Shown here in pieces: positions 37,475 to 47,190 of a stretch of 64,000 nt of DNA. Numbering within the stretch: position 1 is the first letter of the stretch; every line of letters starts with the position of its first letter. The notes beneath the pieces were generated by a model. It ran no database searches and had not been told where the DNA came from. It saw only the letters and a list, made by a program, of their open reading frames with translations. The DNA is taken from contig JAJTUQ010000001.1 of assembly GCA_021399445.1 (NCBI GenBank), positions 7,192,001 to 7,256,000 on the forward strand. Reading direction: 5' to 3'. This DNA comes from Xylogone sp. PMI_703 (Eukaryota > Ascomycota > Leotiomycetes). A program made the position numbers and the translations under genes.

Positions 37475-40400
37475 GAGCGAGCGAGCAGAACCAGACGCGA
37501 GTGCCGTCTGCAGGAGCCAGCATGCCCTGCTGCTTCCTGCCACTCACTGCACATCACCACACACTTTAATTCCCTTCGTTGGCACACACGTGCATGCCAT
37601 GGCATCGGCGGCCAGAATAGCATGCAATTGCCTCCTAGCGAGGCCATAGTTGTCCGCAATGCGGATGTGCTTGGAGATATCTGGTGGGGAAATCCTGCAA
37701 CCAGCGAGCCAACGAGTTCCGGAGACGGCCACACACACAGGATGCTGAATGGTGCCGGATGAAGAGGGAAAACGTGAGGAGGCAAAGCCAGAAGCCGCTG
37801 CTCCTTCCCCCCGCTGCAGGATTCTGAGTCAAACCACAGCAGCTCAACCCTGATGCACACGTCCCAGAAGAAGTTCTGCAAACGGATTCTACACCGTTTC
37901 CAGAGATTCCGAGGAGCGGGACCTGGAGCAGCACTCGCTGGTCCACGTTGCTCACGATACGACATCGTGCCCTCAGCTCCACCAAACGACCGCTCTCTTC
38001 CAGAAGATCCATCTTCTTCTGGCCGAGCCCTCCCCTGACTGTGCGCCCTGCATTAGCCCTGCCTGACAAGCTCAGAATGGCACGCCATCCCCCGAAGCCC
38101 CCGTTTCCCATCGCGTGGCTGCCATCAACTGCAGCTCGCCTGCTGGAAGATCCAGTGCGGATAGCTTGACGGACAAAGCAAACACCTGAGCCAGCGCGTA
38201 TAAAAAATTTTTTTGAGAGGGGAGTGTCCTCGTGGCTAAGGTCCGAATAATAACTGCATCCAGGAACCGGAGGGAATTTTCCTTGGTGATCCGAGAGGGT
38301 TGCGAACACCATGCCCCCGCGACAGAAATCCACAAATTCTCCACAACCAATCGATTTGCATAGCATATCTTCGAGATGGATAGGCTTATTGCAGTTGTCT
38401 GGGGAAAAAAGGAAAAATGCTGTAAGCAAGCAGATTAAGCGGTATAATTTGGGGGTTATAGATGGGTCCTTTATCCAGGCGGGCATCATCCAATCAAGCA
38501 TGGCATGAGGCATCTCATATCGATTAAGCACAATTCCCAATCATGCGAGATATCAAACCTGGTCGTATATCGATGATCATGCCCCTCCCATCATCGGGTT
38601 CTACTGTACTGTATTAGCGATTTACACAATCACGCCGTATCAAACGATCAACTGCCGAAGTCTGATGCTATGGGCTATTTGGCAGATAAAGTCGTCATCA
38701 TTTGCAGACGCAATCTGCGACAAAATAGTGTCAGTTGTTGCCGACGAATCATGGGTTTGGTGATCTCAGGGGCGGCCCCAGGAACACTGGTCTCTAGATT
38801 TCCAATCCTCAGGTTTACACGCCGCAAAAGTCGTCAAGCCGCAAAGCCATTCCAGCATGCGGCAGACGGCACGATGATCATGTGAACTACCTGTAACTTG
38901 CCTGTGAATAACTAGCTAAGTATGGACTCTCAAGTGTGGCCTAATTAGGCTTCTAATTATACAGCACCGCAGATGAAGAAGTCAACTATAGAAATCGCGC
39001 GCAAATCTGGTGCAGGCATTAGTAATCCGAATAGTAAGAGACAATTTCACGAGTCCACATCGTGCCGTCAAGAATGGAAGAAGCCTAATGTAATGATTTC
39101 ACGAGAACGGCACATTTCTCGCTCTGCTCTTAGAGGGAAAGTCAATACAATCCGCCTGATCTTCATGTGGCTTCCATTCAAGGTCGAGGACGGGTCCTCT
39201 CTCCTGGTACCTATCGGCGGGTTTTGTCGCGCCCCCAGTGCTACACTGTCTCTCGCCAAACAACCCATTACCGGATTCATGGATACCGGCTGGTACGGTA
39301 TGGTAGCATCGTGGCAGCCAACAGCAGTGCCGTAGCCCAGCGTGCATCACACAATACAGTGCCGGTATTCGTACTCTTGCGGTAGTCGTGGACTATTTTG
39401 CTAATAGAAGAATGGGATCGTCAATTCGGCATACCTTTGAAGTTGACGCTTACGCCAAGGCATTTGGGATATGGAGAATACAACAATACGGCGGCCAGAA
39501 ATTGTTTGACAGGAAGAAGTGCAAGGCATACTGTACTGCTCATACGGCTCCATGGCAAGCATCAGCCGGTACTGTGCCTTGCAGATATCAGCTCAAACAA
39601 CGTTTTTTGGAAGTTTTTGTGCAGAACACAGCCGTTTCCCCAAAAGATAAGTGAACACAAGAGGCTGGAACAAGCGTTTTCTGCAGAGTCCGGTGCTGTT
39701 TATCCACGTAACTCCTGTACACGCCGCGCAAGTACCGTACCCTTCTCACTTTACTCTACTGTATCCTTAAAAGACGCATAAACGCACGAAATGTCATATC
39801 CACTCTTCGGGGATTCGGGAAATCGTCATCTGTGCTGACAGGAAGATTTTGCCAGTCAGTCGGTCAGCCAAAGCACGGATACACTCCCAGAAGTCATGAA
39901 ATGATACTGTACAACTTTTGGCGGTGGGAGGAGAGTTTCATGTAAGGCTGCGTCGTGCCTACCTTTAATTCCACGGAGGGCTTTCCGTACCTTGGCTTGT
40001 TTCCAGTTTCTGGGTTCTGCCACTGCCGTACCAAGTGGATTTCACACATACAGTAGCAGCGTATTGTAACATGATAAACCTTAAGAGTACAGTATTGACG
40101 CCTTTCCATACTGTCCAGTACGGTAGGACTACCACACGTCGATGATTGATAATTAACCCGATGGATGCGGGTCCCTTTAGACGGCTACGACCATGACACT
40201 CATGATTAGTAGAGGACATTCTGTATCAATAATCTCCTCGCTTGGCAACGGCAACCGACATACACTCAGATTTCCTCGACGAAAGCATATGATGTTTTTC
40301 ATTATTCAAACAGAGCAATGGATGTTGTCGATCATACTCGGTACGCCTTCGCTTAGAAGCTCTCGCAGGAAGACATTCAGGGGTTCTCTAGCAGCTTGTT

Positions 40401-41671
40401 CCCTGACAAAATGCGACCGCACGGAGAGAATCCCCAAAATATCCACCTTTGGAATGTCCCAGAAAAGGTCGGATGTACAGAAGCTGGCAGGCAAGGGCTG
40501 GTCTGCAGATTCCCAAGAGTAGAAGTCCATTACGTTTCCCGCTGGTATGGCAGTAGTGCGTAGCTGGATGCGACGCTGTACCTGACTAAACCGAAAACGA
40601 AGCTTTTAATGAGACGATTTTTTGGCTTCTGCTCGTGTCATTAGAGTATTGCCGGTGTTGATCATTTTTCCCCTAGCTTTTCCTCTGCAAAGAGAGCCCA
40701 AATATTATGTCTTGCAAAGAGCGACTGTGACAAGAGAAGGCAGGTCGCTGCAACTGATGGAGAGAAGAAGACGAGGCACAAGAATAAACGGCTAATTCGC
40801 GCCTCGTGTCCAGAGCGACGATGTTTGAATTGACCAATCTCAGGCCATGCTATACGATGAGGTTGGTTTCAGTCGCGTTGTACCTGCATTGTTTACCAGC
40901 AGCAGCACCTGAATCGCCACGCAGGATATTTTTATCCATTTCATGTTAATTATCTAGCATACTCTGTACATCTCGATTGTTACAGATTATGCAGAATGAA
41001 CGCCATCTCGGAATCAACCCGAAGAGTGTGATTTTTTCTCCTTTTCTCTTTCCCCTCACCGCAATTGAGGCAAAGACAGGAGCCAGAAAGACTCCGAGAG
41101 GATAATCCGACTTGGAGGCAATCCCCCTTTTCGTTTCCAGCTCAATTGATCAAATAAGCCCTCACTGTTCAGATCTAGCATCGTCATTGCAGCATTGCAT
41201 AAGTTACAGCGTGCATACACAAATATGTACAATAATATCTGATCTTCTCAAACCTCGTACTTCAGCCAATGACGTTTCTCCCTTCGACTCAAAAGGGAAG
41301 CCCAGAGAAAGCGCTTGAGCACGGCCGATTTTGCTATGTGGCCCGGTCCCTAAAAACGGTTTTTCTGGCTCCCTTTTCTTCGTGCCTTGCCGCAGAGACG
41401 GTGCGTGAACTACTGTGAAACTAGCGCGATCACTAGATCAACACTGCATCGAGAAAGAATTAAGCAAGTAGCGCATCTGTACCTCTGTACCGATAAACGA
41501 TTTACCTTGAGTGCCCTCTGACTTCATTTCTGCCTCCCAAGAACAAACTAACTTCGAGGGCATATATAACATGAGGCGAACATCTGATATACCGGTACAT
41601 TCCATCATTTCTTAGCTCTGAGACAGATGCAACGAAAATTACGTCACAGCCAATTGAGTGGACTTTAAAGG

Positions 41672-41686
41672 ACAATACAATACAAT
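41672..41686. repeat. Short tandem repeat (ACAAT)x3
   Basis: Three perfect copies of ACAAT followed directly by ACAGTAC. Confidence 0.8.
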
Positions 41687-42155
41687 ACAGTACAAAATAA
41701 GAGGACTTTTTTTAATACCTTCTACTGTACTGAGGAGATCCTCATTCCTAACAGCCCGGGATCCAAAGCGGCGAGGAAGCTGTACCGTACACGGCTGGAA
41801 AGTTTGCCACACAGACCGTTTTTCTTCGGTCACAGGAGCCCCGAACCCACGGATGAAGCACGATAGCTGCGATAATGGTCTGAGAGGAGAGGTTGGTGGC
41901 AGAGCAAAGAGGGGAATTGGGGGACTCGGGGTCTAGCCCCATCCAAGGTTGCATTATTGAGAGATAATGGCAATGATGTTCGAAAATGGACCTTGGGTTT
42001 GAGAGCTGGAAGAAGCCGTCGTTAATGAGGCTAGTAACGACTCGCGGGAAGGAAGCACACAGCATTATTCCACGGTATAACAGTACGAGTGCTCTGTTTA
42101 CTGCATTGTACAGTGCTTGATTTGGTACCTTCGCTCGAGGGAAGAGCCCTCGGGG

Positions 42156-42171
42156 CCGTACCTGAGTACGG
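42156..42171. repeat. Inverted repeat CCGTAC-CTGA-GTACGG
   Basis: Six-base arms around a four-base loop, directly followed by another GTAC. Could be a dimeric protein site or a small hairpin. Confidence 0.6.
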
Positions 42172-42305
42172 TACTCATCAAAGTCCTACGGTCCATGCCC
42201 CTTGCAAATATCACATTGCAACAATGTCTCCTTGTTGCCAACAGCTTACAGACCACTTTCCAACACCTGTTGGCCCAGTCTCACCAGCCACCAACACACA
42301 CTGAC

Positions 42306-42333
42306 AGGAATGAGGACCCAGGAATGAGGACCC
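42306..42333. repeat. Tandem duplication, 14-bp unit x2
   Basis: Two exact adjacent copies of AGGAATGAGGACCC, followed by a partial third (AGGA). Confidence 0.85.
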
Positions 42334-42358
42334 AGGAGACAGGAACAGTGAATGAGTC

Positions 42359-42370
42359 TCCCGTACGGGA
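42359..42370. repeat. Perfect palindrome TCCCGTACGGGA
   Basis: Twelve-base self-complementary site centred on GTAC inside the GTAC-dense region. Confidence 0.75.
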
Positions 42371-43600
42371 TGCCACCTCATCTGCCAGATCTGCCTTGCC
42401 CTCCCACATGGGGATCCTCACTCGCAACCTGCCCGGTGCCTGTCCAGGCGGGCCGCGCCTTCAACCGTACTACAATAGTTGATATACCTACGCAGTGCAA
42501 AGTGCCTGGCGGTACCCTATTACAACCAACGGATCAGTCTACTTCGAGAAGAATGGGGACGGATCTATGCAAGTTAGGGTAGTGCAGGTACGTAGACAGC
42601 ACCACATCTGCGCCATTATTGTGATGTTCACACTAAGAAGCACACACAATACTGCACTATCGAGAGCACAGCAGTAGTTAGTGGAAGAGGATGACCTGCT
42701 ACAAAGAAGTGGTTGGTCCTTTCCCCTGGAGACAGTCCAGTCTTCGGTCCGCAGCCGGGAATAACGGTACCTGTGCGTTCACCCGATTTCCCCTTAGGAA
42801 TGGGGAGCAGCAGCAAAGAAGCAACATGGAGCGACTCAATCCTTTTTCCTTTTTGCTGTAACACACCGCCATGACAGCAAAGGTACTTCGGGTTTTGCAT
42901 CCTGCGAGATACCAAGTCATTCCTTCAGATTTCCCTCGCTCCCTAACGCTTCTGGTGGAGGCCTCGACTATCAGGGCCGTGGTCGCGGTCGCGATCAGTC
43001 CTTTAATCAATCTAGCAGCAATAGAATAGTGGGGTTCCTTGGGCCCAAATGGGTCTGACCGCGGCCGGATCTGCGCTGCCATTTCTGGTCTTCTTCTGTT
43101 ACAGTGCTAGCTGCAAGGTCGCTTTCCGAGCATCGGGTGCTTTGACTTGCTGTTTTGCTGCTTTGGGTTTGGAGTGGTTGGTTGGCTGACGCCAGCAGGA
43201 AGAGAGGTCCCATCTGCTCGGTCGCTCCTGGTCCCTGTTGGGTTGGTGCTGGGTTCGACTTGGGATTTTGGCGGTGGATTTTGGCTTGCTTACTGCACTG
43301 CTGAGGCGTTGGCTGTGGGTTGTCGTGGGAACACTATTGATTGGAGAACTGGCGGGGATGGTATATGGATCATAACGGCTTTCGAGAAGATGCGGAACCA
43401 TAAGCAATGAGATTCCAAACTGCCACTCGTAATCTGACCGTGTTGCGGTGAGATGAAGACTCGGGAGGAGTTTGGCGATGAGGTTTTCTCAGGCTTCTTA
43501 GTGCCTGTGCTTATGTGCGGTAGTTGGGATATCCCATCCACTATGCAACAAAGCGCAAGGTATTAGGTCGAGGTAGGTCCTTAGAACTCTTTCTCTCTCT

Positions 43601-44850
43601 ATTCCAAACCGTTCCGCTGTTACGCAATAATTGATTCTTCATCTTGTAGATCAGTTAATAGCAGGTGCGATATTAGCAAGGCTATCGGCACCGAGCAGCG
43701 CGGAATATTACCAGCTTCCCGCCTCTCCTAGATCTCTCAATCTAGATCTTCCCGCCACCACCACCAATCTTGCACAGTGTAAATTTCGTTCCTGCATTAT
43801 TGACGGAAGAGGAGATTACCAAGGCCGACTAAATAAGCCTCAAGTATCCTCATCCATAATTCAACCTCAAGCATGACTCGTCCCTGGGAAGGCCAGGATA
43901 TATACCAAGATTTCACCTGTGGCGTTGCTATCTTCCTGAGCTTCCCAGTCAGGATCCCACCTTGCCCTCACTCCGTTTACGTTTTCTTTATTTCATTTTC
44001 CCCGAATAGCCCTTTTTCTTTTTCCTTATGCAAGCCGGTGTCAATGTGACAGGTCGGTCATAATTTCCACCCAAGACATGTCTCATATCAATGTGGATAT
44101 CACAACGTTTGAAAAATGAGGGGAAATGTGAAAGAAACGATTGCTTCTTTCCCACAACATTGGAAGCGGGGTTGGTGCTCGAGGCCCGCTACTATTGGTA
44201 TCAAATTCCACTACAACTCTGGTGCGGTCGCCAGTGGGCTGCCTTTGATGATGCAAGCTCTGCAGCTGATAATTGCCTTTTTACTTTTTCTTGTTTTTTG
44301 CTTTTCCCCAGGAACAGATGTTTGGTATCACGAAATGCACGACCTTTGTACTTACTTCTAGTGGAGGGGTTCGAGGGGAGACCCAAAATCTGGTCCGCGC
44401 CGTTCATGCAGTTCATGCATCCTGCCCTACTCGTCTACTTGGACATGATAAGATAGCGGCTGAATGATAGACTGGAAAACAAGCGTCAAACATAGCATGT
44501 CATGCAGGCATGCCTAGTAAGCTAGAACGCATCAAGCTTTCAAAAGGGGGTATATTGTCTCCTTGTTCTCGATGTGCCTGAGTAGTCTCAGGGGGAAGGG
44601 CAAGTCACTCAGGTTTACGTCACAGTAAGCTGGAGATGGTTAAACAATGTTCGATATTCATTTTATACGAAGCCGATCTTTCGTTGAGTGCTTAATTGAT
44701 GAGAATAATCCTTTACTCGCAAATCAGATACAATTATGGTAAGCAGCTCTCAAATCCAGGGGTAATGCATATCTACGATTCTGGTCATATATTTCAACGT
44801 CATCTTTACTCCTTACAATCTTCCCCAAGATCACTCATCTGAGTGACGTA
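43601..44850. other. Gene-free stretch next to the transposon graveyard
   Basis: About 1.2 kb. Frames of up to 121 codons overlap in several phases with no domain. A pyrimidine-rich tract (43.95-44.03 kb) is the only compositional feature. Confidence 0.4.
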
Positions 44851-45307
44851 GCTAGAAGCTTATTCTTCGCCATATTGTATTATAATTCATCTTCCTTAGA
44901 AGAACAATTACCCATGAAAAGATCAATTGCTTGGCTGATAGTTCCAGGCTTGATAAGTGACGAGAAGCAACTTTTATAACAGATATTTTGTCCTTGAGAT
45001 AGGACCATATTTTGTAATATATTTCATCTTCTAATGTTTTCTTTCTGCCAAATAATTTCTTCATCCTAGATACAATCACGTCGAGGTATAGATCTGCTCC
45101 AAACATGATGGGTATCTAAAAGAATGAGCTATGCTTCATGAACCAGACGGTAACCGACATAGGTATATCTAGAAGTTAGAGAAGAGACAAAGTGACGGCG
45201 GTGGTCTTCATCCAAACGGAATCTACGAAGGTTTTTCTACTATATTAACTGTTAGTAATTGCCATGTTTACACCAATTAATCAAAAATAGATCAAAAATC
45301 AATACAT

Positions 45308-45333
45308 ATATATCCAATATATATTGGATATAT
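45308..45333. repeat. Perfect 26-bp AT-rich palindrome with two CCAAT boxes
   Basis: Each half reads ATATATCCAATAT, so the two CCAAT boxes face each other across the centre. It lies in an AT-rich part of the graveyard and may be chance or a terminal/inverted relic. Confidence 0.7.
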
Positions 45334-45868
45334 GTTGAATAATCCGAATAATATCAATGGAGCGATAGTAGATGGGCATTTGAGGATTGCTGTGGATACC
45401 TACATGGAAATACGGCGTGGTGATGGTTTGGTTCTGGTGGTAGTAATGCGGTAGTAGTGATAAAGTGGTGATAGCGAAGGAAAGGGGTTAGGGCTCGAAG
45501 CCGCCCACTTGGGTGTCAGGAGAAAGCTGCTCCTTTTCCAAATCTCTAAGGGGACAAAAGAGCTAGTTAGTAAGAAATGTGGAAATATCTCATGCATGCC
45601 GATTGAAGTTCTTGATGATCACTTACGTACCAGGAGGAAAAGACCACCAGTACACCTGTGCTGAATACTTCGTGTCTTCGAATAAACACTCCGCCTCCTA
45701 CAAAGCATTCCGAAGCTACCCTTCTATTCCAAAGCTTTCGTTGATGCAATTTATCTTCATGCTGAGGCGTTTTCAGGAATGACTCTCTGAAGTGGGTGTG
45801 ACTACACTTCCACCTGTTCACGGTACGTATCGTATACGTACGTGTGAACTTGGTGGTTTGATAGTTGA

Positions 45869-46145
45869 ATCCGAATTGCCCTGGAGACTTCTCATGCTTT
45901 TGGCAGTGTGCACAGTACTTTGTCAAGTACTCGAGTACGTCTTTATCAACGTCATGTCCTGCTTTTTCGAGGACCCTCTGTAACCTTGCCACGGATGGGT
46001 GTCCAAAGCGACGGTGTAGACGCTGTAACTCTGTGTTCGTCAGGAAACACGGGTTACCATCTAGTGATTCTACGACGAATGACTGCAGACCTATATCCCA
46101 TAGTAGAAAAGGGTGTCCGAAACGACGTATCAGTGGGGGAACCAA
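45869..46145 (-). pseudogene. Ty1/copia Pol fragment (pre-integrase zinc domain)
   Basis: The minus-strand frame reads IRRFGHPFLLWD, then LQRLHRRFGHPSVARLQRVL and later YCAHCQKHEKSPGQF. This is the His-His-Cys-Cys pre-integrase zinc domain of fungal Copia polyproteins. The match stops after about 92 residues; the frame continues to 45567 but no longer resembles integrase. Upstream the frame meets a stop within a few codons. It is a truncated relic, not a working element. Confidence 0.82.
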
Positions 46146-46527
46146 AGTATACTACCCCGTCAAGGACCTGAAAGCCTGTGATATGTGATTTGGGTCTGTA
46201 TCCCTGCTTCAGAAGTAGTTATCATCCACCTAACAAGGCCCTACAAAACAAGTAGCCACAGAAGTAAATGTCACTTTACGTTTTGGCAATAACACTCTTG
46301 TCCCAAAGCCTACGCAGCGTGCGCATTGGATTCCTCCTACGCCGTATTACTTGCTAGCAAGACCAGCTAGACGATGTTGATTAGCAGTTAGTTTGAGGAA
46401 CAAGAAAAGAGCAATGTAGTAGGAATCGAAACTTGCTTGTACGGCTCATTGAAATTGGATGCTCCTTGGCCTGATATTAGGTGATAGCTCATCGTGGGAG
46501 AGGGATTTACCGGAGGAGCCTTGCATT

Positions 46528-46985
46528 CTAGGACCAGTAGTTAGCAAACAGGCTCTGATTCGGAGCCGATAAAATGGAATAATTTACGTGATTATGACAA
46601 TTAAGGCTTTGGTGATTGCGAAATGTAGTTAGCATCATCCGAGTTGCTTGTACATCCGGTCTATCAACTTTTCCATTATAGTCCAGACCAGAAAATATTT
46701 TCAAGAACTGTTGATGGATTTGGAAGGGATGACTTCGTAATAAATCGACGTAGCCAGAGAAATCATGAAACTTATTATGTGCAAGGGTGCCTGATAAAAT
46801 AATGACAGCGTCATAATAAAGGCTCTTCAAGGCTTGATGCTGAATGGTCTGTCTCTTACTGATTAACTGGGCTTCGTCCAGCACTAACCGCTTAATAAGA
46901 ATGCCGACTTCTTTCCTGAAGCTTGAATGAAGTACTGCTTTTGGACGTCTGGGTTTTCTGAACGAATGATCGCTGTCTTTAGAGG
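46528..46985 (-). pseudogene. SNF2-type helicase/ATPase fragment
   Basis: A minus-strand frame reading VGILIKRLVLDEAQLISKRQ, then YYDAVIILSGTLAHNKFHDFSG and HPFQIHQQFLKIFS. These match motif II (DEAQ form of the DEAH box) and motif III (SGT) of a SNF2-family ATPase domain. Only the middle of the N-terminal ATPase lobe is present; there is no Walker A region or C-terminal helicase lobe nearby, so this is a fragment. It lies directly downstream of a Copia integrase fragment on the same strand. Confidence 0.75.
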
Positions 46986-47099
46986 AGGCTAGTTTGTTAG
47001 ATGAATCGGCTACTTGTTGTGTATTCTGGCAGGGCTTTCACTTGAGCTAAGCTTCGATAATAACGACCTATTCGTATAGTGTTCTTTAAAGGTTCGAGT

Positions 47100-47190
47100 A
47101 GAGTTATGAGCTTCCACTGGGACCGCCTTTACTGTGAACCCCATAGTGTTAGCATATTGCTGGAACTCTTTATTTAAAAGTAACAGAACA
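47100..47190 (-). pseudogene. Ty1/copia integrase-core fragment
   Basis: Within a minus-strand frame (47010-47225), about 25 residues reading NKEFQQYANTMGFTVKAVPV-EAHNS match the integrase catalytic region around the conserved Asn and the Glu-Ala-His-Asn-Ser of fungal Copia Pol. Flanking residues do not match, so only this short piece survives. Confidence 0.65.

Larger units (their letters stand above)
35590..43600. other. Long gene-poor, relatively GC-rich, GTAC-dense region
   Basis: Eight kilobases with no recognisable protein domain. Between 36.0 and 38.5 kb, up to five frames are open at once on both strands (longest 391 codons), a sign of stop-poor composition rather than coding. Their translations are Arg/Ser/Cys/Pro-rich and without structure. 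From about 36.1 to 42.9 kb the tetranucleotide GTAC occurs about 55 times by hand count, roughly twice the chance rate and far more often than in the neighbouring formin gene. Short tandem repeats and perfect GTAC-centred palindromes are embedded. It may be a large regulatory region, a non-coding transcript, or degraded sequence. Confidence 0.5.

Noticed and set aside
37635..38540. 301-codon minus-strand frame
   Set aside because: Same stop-poor zone; no domain, and overlaps several other open frames.
42699..43407. Minus-strand frames with a helix-like stretch (ARLIKGLIATATTALIVEA)
   Set aside because: Could not be joined into a gene; the rest is low-complexity and overlaps other open frames.
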